64,000 nucleotides of DNA from Sphingobacterium thalpophilum (GCF_901482695.1 NZ_LR590484.1:3658001-3722000), one strand, 5' to 3'; counted from the first letter of the stretch, positions 17,451-30,460 are shown. Numbers and translations: made by a program. The notes: a model not told the origin generated them from the sequence alone.

Positions 17451-17461
17451 GTTCTTTAATA
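17451..17461 (+). promoter_or_regulatory. boxA-like antitermination element in the rRNA leader
   Basis: gttctttaata resembles bacterial boxA (core CTTTRA). A second copy, gttctttgaca, occurs before 23S, as expected for rRNA antitermination. Confidence 0.5.
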
Positions 17462-17466
17462 ACACA

Positions 17467-17488
17467 CAATCATGTAGCGTGACGAGTA
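17467..17488 (+). other. 5' arm of the 16S processing stem
   Basis: caatcatgtagcgtgacgag pairs with the stretch at 19159-19182 downstream of 16S (tgctcgtcacgta / ccacatgattg). The long helix bracketing 16S is the usual RNase III processing site. Confidence 0.75.
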
Positions 17489-17611
17489 GGCAGACGAAAG
17501 TCGAAAGTCATAGAACAGATTCAAGTAATCCGTTCAATTCGGTCCAAGATCAGAGATATTAAAAAAAGAATTCTGATTATTATAAATAGTCGGAATCAAA
17601 AACTTCATTTT

Positions 17612-19140
<1,529 letters not shown>

Positions 19141-19158
19141 TAGAGCATCGCGGACCGT

Positions 19159-19182
19159 TGCTCGTCACGTACCACATGATTG
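19159..19182 (+). other. 3' arm of the 16S processing stem
   Basis: Complementary to 17467-17488 over nearly the whole length, with a small bulge. It lies about 20 nt past the end of 16S. Confidence 0.75.
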
Positions 19183-19261
19183 AAAAAGAATAGAAACATC
19201 AGAAGAAAGTGCCCTCCCCTTAAAGGAGCGGTCCCGGAAGGAGAGATGGAATAATACAGCT

Positions 19262-19335
19262 AGTCCCGTAGCTCAGTTGGTCAGAGCACTACACTGATAA
19301 TGTAGGGGTCAGCAGTTCAAATCTGCTCGGGACTA
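19262..19335 (+). tRNA. tRNA-Ile (GAT)
   Basis: A 74-nt cloverleaf: acceptor agtcccg/cgggact, D-arm gctcagttggtcagagc, anticodon GAT in ctgataatg, T-loop gttcaaatc. It lies in the 16S-23S spacer as usual. Confidence 0.96.
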
Positions 19336-19346
19336 CAGATAGAAAA

Positions 19347-19420
19347 GGGGAATTAGCTCAGCTGGCTAGAGCACCTGCCTTGCACGCAGGGGGTCAACGG
19401 TTCGAATCCGTTATTCTCCA
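19347..19420 (+). tRNA. tRNA-Ala (TGC)
   Basis: A 74-nt cloverleaf: acceptor ggggaat/attctcc with one G-U pair, D-arm gctcagctggctagagc, anticodon TGC in cttgcacg, T-loop gttcgaatc. It follows tRNA-Ile by 11 nt. Confidence 0.96.
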
Positions 19421-19426
19421 CGAGAT

Positions 19427-19454
19427 AGTATATAGTATTTAGTATATAGTATTT
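19427..19454 (+). repeat. 14-bp tandem duplication in the 16S-23S spacer
   Basis: Two exact head-to-tail copies of agtatatagtattt lie between tRNA-Ala and 23S. Such AT-rich duplications often vary between rRNA operon copies. Confidence 0.8.
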
Positions 19455-19519
19455 AGAGATGATATGGCGACATATAATGATCTTAATACTAACATCTAAC
19501 TACTTATATCTACCAAAGA

Positions 19520-19530
19520 GTTCTTTGACA
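19520..19530 (+). promoter_or_regulatory. boxA-like element before 23S
   Basis: gttctttgaca closely matches the leader copy at 17451. It overlaps the start of the 23S processing stem. Confidence 0.45.
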
Positions 19531-19575
19531 TACTGAAAGAGAAAAAAAATTACAAGAGAAGACAACAGTAGAGAC
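19527..19575 (+). other. 5' arm of the 23S processing stem
   Basis: Blocks such as gacata, gaaagag, aaaaatta and gaagacaacagt are complementary to 22585-22640 beyond 23S, in the same order and in register. They would fold into the long helix cut during 23S maturation. Confidence 0.7.
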
Positions 19576-19693
19576 AATGCTGGTATGTGTCTGATGTGAT
19601 GAGGAGATATCCGGTGAATGCCGGAGGAATCATTGCGTAGCATGCCGGTATATATCAAAAGCAGCCGCATAGTAGCAAAAGGCTATGCCGGTG

Positions 19694-22579
<2,886 letters not shown>

Positions 22580-22584
22580 AGACA

Positions 22585-22640
22585 GACACTGTTGTCTTCC
22601 TCTTTAATTTTTGGACACTCTTTCGGTATATATGTCAGTA
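22585..22640 (+). other. 3' arm of the 23S processing stem
   Basis: Complementary in blocks to 19527-19575 (gacactgttgtcttc, taattttt, ctctttc, tatgtc). Confidence 0.7.
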
Positions 22641-22724
22641 TGGTGCGTGCTGCCGGACCGGTATTTTTCCCTGCGGAGGGAAGCTGAATACCATCTCCAG
22701 CTGCTTGATACCATAAATGATCTT

Positions 22725-22834
22725 TAGGTGCCTATATCGGCGGTGTCTACCTCTTCCCATTCCGAACAGAGCAGTCAAGCCCGCCAGAGCCGATGGTATT
22801 GCCGTAACAGGTGGGAGAGTAGGTCGGTGCCTTT
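22725..22834 (+). rRNA. 5S ribosomal RNA
   Basis: A roughly 110-nt gene with the conserved ccattccgaacagag loop, ggtgggagagtaggtc near the 3' end, and terminal pairing of aggtgcc with ggtgcct (one G-U and one more wobble). It is the last gene of the rRNA operon. Confidence 0.95.
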
Positions 22835-22840
22835 TTTTAC

Positions 22841-22883
22841 ACGGAAGCCCTTGCTGGAAACAGTCAAGGGCTTCTTCCGTTTA
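22841..22883 (+). terminator. rRNA operon terminator
   Basis: The stem gaagcccttg / caagggcttc (22844-22853 with 22865-22874) lies 10 nt past 5S, with flanking acgg and ccgt arms that can extend it. A short T-rich tail follows. Confidence 0.75.
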
Positions 22884-23090
22884 CAGCGGTACATGCTGCG
22901 CGCAGCTGGATGACCCGGAGGGAACCGCTTTCGATCTGGAATGGCATGCTTCAGCCTGTGACACCCGTCACTTTTATGTACACGCGTTGGCCGTTCCCTC
23001 ATAACAGGTTACTTTTGCTTAAGTTAACTATTTAAAAATCAGTATGTGACATATGGTAATCTAATTTTTGCTGTTTCAATAACAAAGTGA

Positions 23091-23109
23091 CGTACATCAT
23101 TTTTGTACG
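23091..23109. promoter_or_regulatory. Inverted repeat cgtaca-N7-tgtacg upstream of ccoN
   Basis: The six-base arms are exact complements. The centre lies about 59 bases upstream of the start predicted from the tacttttg element at 23145, a distance often used by CRP-type activators. Confidence 0.35.
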
Positions 23110-23144
23110 CATTTTACATCATTAGATTGTCACAAAATGCTGCT

Positions 23145-23152
23145 TACTTTTG
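23145..23152 (+). promoter_or_regulatory. Candidate -7 element of the ccoNOQPG promoter
   Basis: tacttttg matches TAnnTTTG, 24 nt before the start codon. No TTG is found at the usual 19-21 nt spacing, only one 15 nt upstream, which suits a promoter that needs an activator. Confidence 0.5.
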
Positions 23153-23164
23153 ATTCAGAATCAA
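23150..23164. promoter_or_regulatory. Perfect 15-bp palindrome with FNR/FixK-type arms at ccoN
   Basis: ttgattc-a-gaatcaa is symmetric around its centre, with TTGAT and ATCAA arms as bound by FNR/FixK proteins. The inner spacing is 5 rather than the canonical 4, and the site overlaps the -7 element. The regulator encoded at 7291-8358 carries the matching recognition residues. Confidence 0.55.
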
Positions 23165-23175
23165 CAATTTAAGTA

Positions 23176-25314
23176 ATGCAGTTAGAGCAGTTTAATTACG
23201 ACAATAAGATTGTCAGAAATTTCGGAATCGCTACCATTATTTGGGGGATAGTTGGTATGACTATAGGATTGCTTGTGGCAACGCAACTTGTTTGGCCCCA
23301 GATGAATTTCGGATTGCAGTTTACGACATTTGGTCGTGTACGTCCCGTACATACCAATGCAGTGATATTTGCGTTCGTTGGTAACGGTATTTTTATGGGA
23401 GTATATTACTCCTTACAACGGGTGCTAAAAGCAAGGATGTTTAGCGATATGTTGAGTAAACTCCATTTTTGGGGCTGGCAGCTCATTATAGTTGCCTCAG
23501 CGATTACATTACCATTAGGCCTTACCTCTAGTCATGAGTATGCGGAAATGGAATGGCCGATCGATATCGCGATTACATTGATCTGGGTGATATTTGGAGT
23601 CAATATGTTTGGCACCATTATCAAGCGCCGTGAACGGCATATGTACGTGGCCGTCTGGTTTTATATTGCCACATTTGTTACTGTAGCCGTATTACATATT
23701 GTTAATTCCATTCAATTGCCTGTGGCCGGATGGAAAAGCTACTATATATATAAGGGAGTACAGGACGCTCTTGTACAATGGTGGTACGGCCACAATGCTG
23801 TCGCGTTCTTCCTGACTACCCCTTATTTGGGGATGATGTATTATTTCCTGCCAAAGATGGCTAATCGGCCCGTTTATTCCTATAAACTGAGCATTCTTCA
23901 CTTTTGGTCCTTGATCTTTATCTATATATGGGCTGGTCCACACCACTTGTTGTATACCGCGCTACCTGGCTGGGTGCAATCCTTGGGCGTTGTTTTCTCA
24001 GTGATGCTGATCGCTCCAAGCTGGGGTGGTATGATCAATGGTCTGTTGACTTTGCGTGGAGCTTGGGATAAGGTGCGGACAGAACCCATGCTTAAATTTA
24101 TGGTTGTGGCATTGACCTGTTATGGTATGGCGACATTCGAAGGCCCAATGCTGTCCTTGAAACAGGTAAATGCCATTGCCCATTTTACGGATTGGATTGT
24201 CGCACACGTGCATGTCGGCGCACTGGGCTGGAACGGTTTTATGACATTCGGTATTCTGTACTGGCTGATTCCACGTATCTACAAGACCGAACTCTATTCA
24301 AAGAAGCTGGCATCAACGCACTTCTGGATAGGCACACTGGGTATTTTGTTTTACGCAATTCCCATGTATTGGGCCGCAGTGGTACAAGGACTGATGTGGA
24401 AAGAATTCACACCGGAAGGCGTACTAAAGTATCCCAATTTCTTAGCTACAACATTGGAGATCTTACCAATGCATATGATGCGCGCATTAGGAGGTGCGTT
24501 GTACCTGTCTGGCGTGTTACTAATGACTTTTAATTTGGTTAAAACCATGCAAAAAGGCAAGCTCGTTGCGGATGAACCTGCGGAGGCACCTGCCTTGCTA
24601 CCGGTTCAGGTCAACGAACGATCCAAGCACCGCCGTCTTGAACGTAAGCCGATATTGTTTATGGTGCTGGCTCTTATCGCGATTCTGATTGGCGGTATGG
24701 TCGAAATGATTCCCACATTTACGATTTCGAAAAATGTGCCGACAATTGCCAGTGTACAACCGTATACGGCGCTGGAACTACAGGGACGTGATCTTTATGT
24801 ACGCGAGGGCTGTGTTAACTGTCATACCCAGAGTATCCGCCCTTTTCGTTCGGAGACTGCCCGTTATGGAGAGTACAGTAAAGCGGGTGAATACGTATAT
24901 GATACACCGTTTTTGTGGGGATCGAAGCGAACAGGCCCCGATCTGCACCGTATAGGCTCCAAATATCCAAACAAATGGCATTTTGATCATCTCCTGGACC
25001 CAACAATTACTTCGCCGGGCAGTATTATGCCGAGCTATCCGTGGCTGATAGAGCAGAAATTGGATAATTCCATTTTGAAAGACAAAATGAAAGCCTTGCG
25101 TAAACTGGGGATTCCCTATACTGATGCAGCGATTGAAAATGCCGACCAGGACCTGCAGAAGCAAGCACAGGCGATTGCAGATGATCTGAAGAATAATCAG
25201 GTCAATGTATTGGCTGACCGCGAAATTATAGCCGTAATCGCTTATCTACAGCGATTGGGAACAGATATAAAAGCCGCTCCGAAAACAACTGAACAAATAA
25301 ACGCAAATCAATAG
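23176..25314 (+). CDS. ccoN: cbb3-type cytochrome c oxidase, fused subunits I and II (CcoN-CcoO)
   Basis: A 712-residue fusion that carries the catalytic heme-copper subunit and the c-type heme subunit of the high-affinity oxygen-reducing oxidase. The first 450 residues are the multi-helix CcoN part with heme-ligating His in RPVHTNAVIF and HNAVAFF, a further WGWQ/HHLLYT copper-site region and HVHVGALGWNG. After a linker (about 465-490) and one helix comes the CcoO part with heme c motif CVNCH (546-550) and a Met in GSIMPSYPWL. In proteobacteria these are separate proteins; the fusion is the Bacteroidota form. It begins the operon with ccoQ, ccoP, ccoG, a fixH-like and a safE-like gene. Confidence 0.95.
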   Translation: MQLEQFNYDNKIVRNFGIATIIWGIVGMTIGLLVATQLVWPQMNFGLQFTTFGRVRPVHTNAVIFAFVGNGIFMGVYYSLQRVLKARMFSDMLSKLHFWGWQLIIVASAITLPLGLTSSHEYAEMEWPIDIAITLIWVIFGVNMFGTIIKRRERHMYVAVWFYIATFVTVAVLHIVNSIQLPVAGWKSYYIYKGVQDALVQWWYGHNAVAFFLTTPYLGMMYYFLPKMANRPVYSYKLSILHFWSLIFIYIWAGPHHLLYTALPGWVQSLGVVFSVMLIAPSWGGMINGLLTLRGAWDKVRTEPMLKFMVVALTCYGMATFEGPMLSLKQVNAIAHFTDWIVAHVHVGALGWNGFMTFGILYWLIPRIYKTELYSKKLASTHFWIGTLGILFYAIPMYWAAVVQGLMWKEFTPEGVLKYPNFLATTLEILPMHMMRALGGALYLSGVLLMTFNLVKTMQKGKLVADEPAEAPALLPVQVNERSKHRRLERKPILFMVLALIAILIGGMVEMIPTFTISKNVPTIASVQPYTALELQGRDLYVREGCVNCHTQSIRPFRSETARYGEYSKAGEYVYDTPFLWGSKRTGPDLHRIGSKYPNKWHFDHLLDPTITSPGSIMPSYPWLIEQKLDNSILKDKMKALRKLGIPYTDAAIENADQDLQKQAQAIADDLKNNQVNVLADREIIAVIAYLQRLGTDIKAAPKTTEQINANQ

Positions 25315-25318
25315 AGAA

Positions 25319-25516
25319 ATGTTTAAGCAAATAACAAATCTAAACGGAAGTGAACTTTATCTTATCGTGTCACTTTGGATCTTCCTTATCTTCTTCCTTT
25401 CGGTCGCCGTAATGTTGTTTCGGATGAAAAGGGAGTATATCACTTATATGAAGGAATTGCCTTTGGAAGAAGATGAAACTGAAAAGGAACTGAATCATTC
25501 ACCTGAAAGTCTATAG
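25319..25516 (+). CDS. ccoQ: Small cbb3 oxidase subunit (CcoQ-like)
   Basis: A 65-residue protein with one membrane helix (about 13-36: LYLIVSLWIFLIFFLSVAVML) and an acidic cytosolic tail ending in EEDETEKELNHSPESL. Its size, its place between CcoNO and CcoP, and 4-nt spacing to the preceding gene fit CcoQ/FixQ, which stabilises the oxidase complex. The sequence itself is weakly conserved in this family, so the call leans on context. Confidence 0.75.
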   Translation: MFKQITNLNGSELYLIVSLWIFLIFFLSVAVMLFRMKREYITYMKELPLEEDETEKELNHSPESL

Positions 25517-25519
25517 TAT

Positions 25520-26413
25520 ATGAGTTTATTATTGGATACTGCCCCAGCCACCTTGGAAACTGTCCAGTCCACTATCGGATTTGGTTCGGATAATGTATAC
25601 ACGGATATTTTAATTGTCGTTCTGATTGTGGTGATGCTAGCTCTTCTAGCTTCTGCGCTGATGGTCAATCGCGCCATGAAGTCCATTATAAAGATAACCA
25701 TGCCCGAACTGTTTAAAGAAGAACAACAGAAAAAATTAGCGAAAAAAGGCTGGCCAAGACGCTTCTGGAACAAGGTTATGGGCATCCGGCCGATATCGGA
25801 GGAAAAAGACATCGTCATCGATCATGAATATGACGGCATAAGTGAACTGGATAATCCGATTCCGATCTGGTTCAACTTTCTATTTTATGGTACTGTGTTC
25901 TTTGCTGTGGTATATTTATTTATCTATCAGCTTTCGGGGATCGGCATGAACCAGGACCAGGAGTATCTGCACGAAATGAAGATTGCTGAAAAAGAACGTC
26001 AGGCTTACCTGCTGGCCTCGGCAAGCAATGTCGATGAAAATACGGTGGAGTTCCAACCCGAAATGGCAGGTGATGGAAAGGCCATCTTTGCAGCAAACTG
26101 CGTAGCATGTCATGGCACTAATGGCGAAGGGGGCATAGGGCCTAACCTGACCGACAAATTCTGGCTACATGGTGGTGAAATCAAAGATATTTTCAAAACT
26201 ATTAAATACGGCGTTCCGGACAAAGGAATGGTGCCGTGGGAGCAAACATTGAGTCCTGCGCAAATTGCACAGGTCGCTAGCTACATCGTTACATTGCGGG
26301 ACACGCACCCGGCCAATCCGAAGGAACCTCAGGGTGACGAGGTTACCTATGGAGATCATAAGGATCAGGAGCATACGGCAGAGGAACGGACAGATAAAAA
26401 AGCAGAACAGTAA
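25520..26413 (+). CDS. ccoP: cbb3 oxidase subunit III, c-type cytochrome (CcoP), single heme
   Basis: A 297-residue membrane cytochrome c that passes electrons to the catalytic subunit. Two hydrophobic helices (about 27-50 and 113-137) precede one cytochrome c domain with heme motif CVACH (about 195-199) and the Met ligand in KGMVPW. The family in proteobacteria has two CxxCH motifs; only one is visible here, so this is the one-heme Bacteroidota type. A charged tail rich in Asp, Glu and Lys ends the protein. It starts 4 nt after ccoQ. Confidence 0.92.
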   Translation: MSLLLDTAPATLETVQSTIGFGSDNVYTDILIVVLIVVMLALLASALMVNRAMKSIIKITMPELFKEEQQKKLAKKGWPRRFWNKVMGIRPISEEKDIVIDHEYDGISELDNPIPIWFNFLFYGTVFFAVVYLFIYQLSGIGMNQDQEYLHEMKIAEKERQAYLLASASNVDENTVEFQPEMAGDGKAIFAANCVACHGTNGEGGIGPNLTDKFWLHGGEIKDIFKTIKYGVPDKGMVPWEQTLSPAQIAQVASYIVTLRDTHPANPKEPQGDEVTYGDHKDQEHTAEERTDKKAEQ

Positions 26414-26424
26414 ACTGGAGAGCA

Positions 26425-27813
26425 ATGAGCACAGCAGCAGTCGATAACAGTAGTAAGGAGTCGAATAAATCAAAAAAAAGAAAATGGATTTACGCCAAGA
26501 AACCACATGGGGAATGGTACAAGAGGAGACAATGGGTGGGATACGCGCTGCTACTGTTCTTATTTGCCGCACCCTTTGTCAAGATAAATGGCGAGCCCTT
26601 TTTGATGTTCAATATTATTGAACGTAAGTTTTCTATTTTCGGTCAGCTTTTTTACCCGCAGGATCTATACATATTCGTATTCGGGATGTTGATCATCATG
26701 GTCTGTGTGGTGTTGTTTACCGTGGTATTTGGCCGCATCTGGTGCGGATGGGCCTGTCCCCAGACCATTTTTCTGGAATTGATATTCCGAAGGATCGAAT
26801 ATTGGATAGAGGGCGACTGGCAACAACAGAAAAAACTGAACGAGGGACCTGATACAGATCAAAAGCAGCTAAAAAAGCTCCTGAAGCACAGTATATTCCT
26901 AATTATCTCATTTTTTATTTCAAATATCTTCTTGTCTTATATCATCGGTGTGGATGCGCTGATCAAAATAATTACCGATCCATTGGACCAACATACCGGC
27001 GGCTTACTGTCCATTATCGTATTTACTATGGTCTTCTATGCGGTTTTTGCTTATGTCAGAGAAATCGTGTGCATTGCGATCTGTCCGTATGGCCGCTTAC
27101 AGGGAGTGCTGCTGGATGATCAGAGCATCACTGTCGCTTATGATCGCCGACGCGGCGAGCCCCGGGGAAAGCAGCGTAAACATACGACAGTCCCACAAGG
27201 GGATTGTGTGGACTGTAAACTCTGTGTGCACGTGTGCCCGACAGGAATCGATATCCGTAACGGGCTGCAACTGGAGTGTGTGAGCTGCACAGCATGTATC
27301 GATGCCTGTGATGCCGTAATGGAGAAAATTGGGAAACCCAAAAACCTGATCGGCTTTTATCCGATGGGGGAAATTGAAGGGACCCTCAAGAAGAAAAGTA
27401 ACGCGAGGGCAGTGGCCTACTCGATTGTTCTGGTTCTCTTGATAGCTGTTTTTGGCTTCTTGTTGTTCAGTCGTTCGCCAGTCGATGGACGCTTGCTGCG
27501 GGCGAAAGGAAGTACATACCAACTTCGTGATGATAAGACGATCAGTAATCTCTATTCCCTCGAGCTGATCAATAAGTCCGGTAAAACCATGCCCTTTCGC
27601 CTGGTATGTGAGGATCCGCGTTTAAAAGTTCAGTTGGTCAACCCAATACAGCAACTTGCTAAGGATGGTCATGCGACGCTCAGCTTTTTTCTGATCATAG
27701 CTAACAAGGATGTTCAGTCCTATAAAAGTAATATAAAATTATCTATCTACTCGGGAGACAGAAAAGTAGAGAGTTTGAAGACTACTTTCATTGCGCCTCC
27801 CGGCATGAATTAA
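26425..27813 (+). CDS. ccoG: cbb3 oxidase accessory protein CcoG (polyferredoxin, FixG)
   Basis: A 462-residue membrane protein with four to five helices and iron-sulfur motifs: CGWACPQT (about 109), CICPYGR and a two-cluster ferredoxin domain CVDCKLCVHVCPTG with CVSCTACIDACDA. A C-terminal immunoglobulin-like extracytoplasmic domain follows the last helix (about 335-355). In other bacteria CcoG reduces copper(II) so that it can be loaded into cbb3 oxidase. It follows ccoP by 11 nt. Confidence 0.95.
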   Translation: MSTAAVDNSSKESNKSKKRKWIYAKKPHGEWYKRRQWVGYALLLFLFAAPFVKINGEPFLMFNIIERKFSIFGQLFYPQDLYIFVFGMLIIMVCVVLFTVVFGRIWCGWACPQTIFLELIFRRIEYWIEGDWQQQKKLNEGPDTDQKQLKKLLKHSIFLIISFFISNIFLSYIIGVDALIKIITDPLDQHTGGLLSIIVFTMVFYAVFAYVREIVCIAICPYGRLQGVLLDDQSITVAYDRRRGEPRGKQRKHTTVPQGDCVDCKLCVHVCPTGIDIRNGLQLECVSCTACIDACDAVMEKIGKPKNLIGFYPMGEIEGTLKKKSNARAVAYSIVLVLLIAVFGFLLFSRSPVDGRLLRAKGSTYQLRDDKTISNLYSLELINKSGKTMPFRLVCEDPRLKVQLVNPIQQLAKDGHATLSFFLIIANKDVQSYKSNIKLSIYSGDRKVESLKTTFIAPPGMN

Positions 27814-27824
27814 ACACAACGACA

Positions 27825-28247
27825 ATGAACTGGGGTATAAAGATTTTTTTAAGCTTGGGGGTATTTATGGCGAGTATCGTGGCTGTGGGAATTTATATGG
27901 TCAGCCGGGATTCGGATAGCCTAGAGGAAGATGACTATTACGAACAGGGGCTTAACTATGACCGGGCTTACGAAAAGAAGCAAAATGTGCTTATTATGCA
28001 GGAGTCACCCACCATAACGATCAGTGGAGATACTTTATATATCCATTTTGTGTCGAAAGTGAACACGGGAAAGCTCTTGTTGCGGAAACCTTCGGATAGT
28101 CGTCTGGATAGAGAGTTACCATTCCGAACCAGCAACAATATCTTTGTGTTGCCACTTTCGACCTTTGACCGGGGGATGTGGAACCTCTATATTGACTGGA
28201 AAAGTTTGGGACGAGATTTTTTGTTTGAAGAGCATATTCTGTTTTAA
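27825..28247 (+). CDS. fixH: FixH-family protein
   Basis: A 140-residue protein with an N-terminal membrane helix (about 5-25) and a periplasmic domain. The helix is followed by a DYYEQGLNYDRAYEK segment, the most conserved part of FixH/CcoH proteins, then beta-rich sequence with GMWNLYIDWKS near the end. FixH is needed for assembly or stability of cbb3 oxidase. It sits between ccoG and the SafE-type gene, the usual order. Confidence 0.88.
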   Translation: MNWGIKIFLSLGVFMASIVAVGIYMVSRDSDSLEEDDYYEQGLNYDRAYEKKQNVLIMQESPTITISGDTLYIHFVSKVNTGKLLLRKPSDSRLDRELPFRTSNNIFVLPLSTFDRGMWNLYIDWKSLGRDFLFEEHILF

Positions 28248-28249
28248 AA

Positions 28250-28942
28250 ATGAGTTACACCTATTTTGCATTTTTTATGGGCTTGTTGGGCAGCGTTCAT
28301 TGTGCAGCCATGTGTGGGCCGCTGATTTTTGCCATAGAAGGTAGGCAAGGGATCGGCTGGCGTGCGCTGACCAATAAAGTACTGTATCAATTGGGAAGGA
28401 TACTTACCTACGGCAGCATTGGGCTTTCTCTCGGCACAATCGGAACGTTGGCCCAGATTCAGGGCTGGCAGCGTGCCCTAAGCTGGTCTACCGGTATTTT
28501 GTTGGTGCTCATCGCTCTGCTCCATTTCATGGGCAGAGCCAATCAGACTGTCAGCCACTGGCAAACCATGGCTGTACAGCCTTTTGTCCGTCTTCTTTCG
28601 CGTTGGCTGCTTAAACCCGGCGGAAGTTTTATCGCGGGTATTTTGAATGGTTTGTTGCCCTGTGGAATGGTTTATATGGCACTCGTATCTGCTATTAACG
28701 CCGATGGACCGAAGCAGAGTTTTTTATTCATGCTGTACTTTGGTCTGGGAACCCTGCCTCTACTATTTCTATTTTCCTTCCTGGGGAACTTCTCCCGCTC
28801 GTTTAAACTTGGTTTTTCGAAATGGATACCCTTTCTGTACCTCTTGCTGGGGATTTGGTTTATGTTAAGGGGGGCCAATCTGAACATTCCTTATTTAAGT
28901 CCGCTGATCCATATCGAGGGTGCGGTAAACTGTATATCATGA
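28250..28942 (+). CDS. SafE/UreH-type membrane protein of the cbb3 cluster
   Basis: A 230-residue membrane protein with about six helices and a HCAAMCGP motif (residues 17-24) that is typical of the UreH/SafE-like domain. Proteins of this type recur at the end of ccoNOQPGH clusters in Bacteroidota, where they are thought to help copper or redox supply, but the substrate is not established; 'sulfite exporter' labels are only family names. It starts 2 nt after fixH and ends the operon. Confidence 0.85.
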   Translation: MSYTYFAFFMGLLGSVHCAAMCGPLIFAIEGRQGIGWRALTNKVLYQLGRILTYGSIGLSLGTIGTLAQIQGWQRALSWSTGILLVLIALLHFMGRANQTVSHWQTMAVQPFVRLLSRWLLKPGGSFIAGILNGLLPCGMVYMALVSAINADGPKQSFLFMLYFGLGTLPLLFLFSFLGNFSRSFKLGFSKWIPFLYLLLGIWFMLRGANLNIPYLSPLIHIEGAVNCIS

Positions 28943-28996
28943 TAAACAATATATCATTTCGAAGTATTATATTTGGGATTAAACTTAGTCTGCAAC

Positions 28997-30460
28997 ATGG
29001 AGGTACTTCATCATATTTTACAGATTGCATTACAGTATTATTGGATTCCTTTACTTATACTCTATATCGGTGTAATTGGAACGATCCTGATCGAAAACCG
29101 TAATCCGGCAAAGACCATCGCCTGGATAATGGTTATCGTCTTTTTACCGGTCATCGGTCTGTTGATTTATTATTTCTTCGGTCAAAAATTTAAGAAGGTA
29201 AAGAAGATGAAGCGGATGTACCGGGAACAGTCTAAAAAACTCCTGGACGCATGGCGCAGAGAATCGGAGATTATGGAAGAACATATTGATACCTTGAACG
29301 ACCGTATCGGTAGTCTTGCCATGGTATACCGGTATCTCAAAAACCAAAAAATCTCTACGTTTTCACTCAATAATGAAGTACGCCTCCTTATTAACGGCGA
29401 AGAGAAGTTTCCGGAACTGATAGCGCAACTAAAAGCTGCGCGACATTCGATCCACATGGAGTATTATATCTGGGAATTGGATGAAATTGGCCGCGAGATA
29501 TTGCAGATTCTGGAAGAGAAATCACAATCAGGTGTCACGGTACGGCTGATTTTAGACAGTTTTGGTGCGCCTGATGTGATTAAATATCTGCGCAGGCACA
29601 AGCCGGACTTTAGCTATGAAGCTTTTCTTCCGGTAACGTTCACTTCTCTGGCCAATAGCAATTATAGAAATCACCGTAAGATTGCAGTTATCGACGGCAA
29701 AGTCGGTTTTGTAGGCGGAATCAATATATCGGACCGTTATATCAATAATGAAAAAAATGAAATTTATTGGCGGGATACGTCAATGATGGTTGTTGGGGCT
29801 GCTGTAAATACCTTGCAAATCCAGTTTTGGAACAGCTGGAACCAAACCGATGGAGAGCCTTTTGAGCTTAGCAAAGGGTATTTAAATCGGTTTCCAGTGA
29901 GCGAGGAGGATGCTAGCGGCGTAGGTTTTACGGCTAGCGATCCGGGGTCGCCCGCACCATTCAATATGGAAGCCATTATTGCGGGGATCAACGAAGCGAA
30001 GGAGTATGTGCAGCTATGTACGCCTTATTTTATCCCAAGTGACCAGTTGACTACAGCTTTGATGCTGGCGGTTTCTTCGGGCGTCCGTGTCGATCTCATG
30101 TTGCCAGCACAATCGGATTCTTTTTTCGTACAGCACGCTTCCTTTTCTTTTATCAAACCCCTGCTCGAAAGGGGAGTCAACGTATACCTGTACACTAAAG
30201 GTTTTCTACATGCCAAAACAATCTGTATCGACGGAAAACTGGCGTATATAGGTACCACTAATCTGGATATCAGAAGTTTCTATATCAATTTTGAGATATC
30301 AGGCATCGTTTCAGACAAAGCGGTCTGTGATCGGCTCTGTGCCCAGTTTCTGGAAGATATCGACGATTCTGAATTAATTACTATTCGAAAATGGATGCAG
30401 CGGAGCAGATGGAAGAGGGGAGTGGACTCGATCTGCCGCTTACTGGCTCCCTTGCTCTAA
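28997..30460 (+). CDS. cls: Cardiolipin synthase
   Basis: A phospholipase D-type enzyme of 487 residues that joins two phosphatidylglycerols to cardiolipin. Two membrane helices (about 10-30 and 38-58) lead into two catalytic HKD motifs: NHRKIAVIDGKVGFVGG (His in the mid-protein, about residue 226) and HAKTICIDGKLAYIG (about 406). A TTG 24 nt upstream is in frame, but the ATG at 28997 fits the family start. It begins 54 nt after the SafE-type gene and may have its own promoter. Confidence 0.92.
   Translation: MEVLHHILQIALQYYWIPLLILYIGVIGTILIENRNPAKTIAWIMVIVFLPVIGLLIYYFFGQKFKKVKKMKRMYREQSKKLLDAWRRESEIMEEHIDTLNDRIGSLAMVYRYLKNQKISTFSLNNEVRLLINGEEKFPELIAQLKAARHSIHMEYYIWELDEIGREILQILEEKSQSGVTVRLILDSFGAPDVIKYLRRHKPDFSYEAFLPVTFTSLANSNYRNHRKIAVIDGKVGFVGGINISDRYINNEKNEIYWRDTSMMVVGAAVNTLQIQFWNSWNQTDGEPFELSKGYLNRFPVSEEDASGVGFTASDPGSPAPFNMEAIIAGINEAKEYVQLCTPYFIPSDQLTTALMLAVSSGVRVDLMLPAQSDSFFVQHASFSFIKPLLERGVNVYLYTKGFLHAKTICIDGKLAYIGTTNLDIRSFYINFEISGIVSDKAVCDRLCAQFLEDIDDSELITIRKWMQRSRWKRGVDSICRLLAPLL

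Noticed and set aside
28968..28975. tatatttg as a separate cls promoter
   Set aside because: No upstream TTG at 19-21 nt, so only the -7 half is supported.
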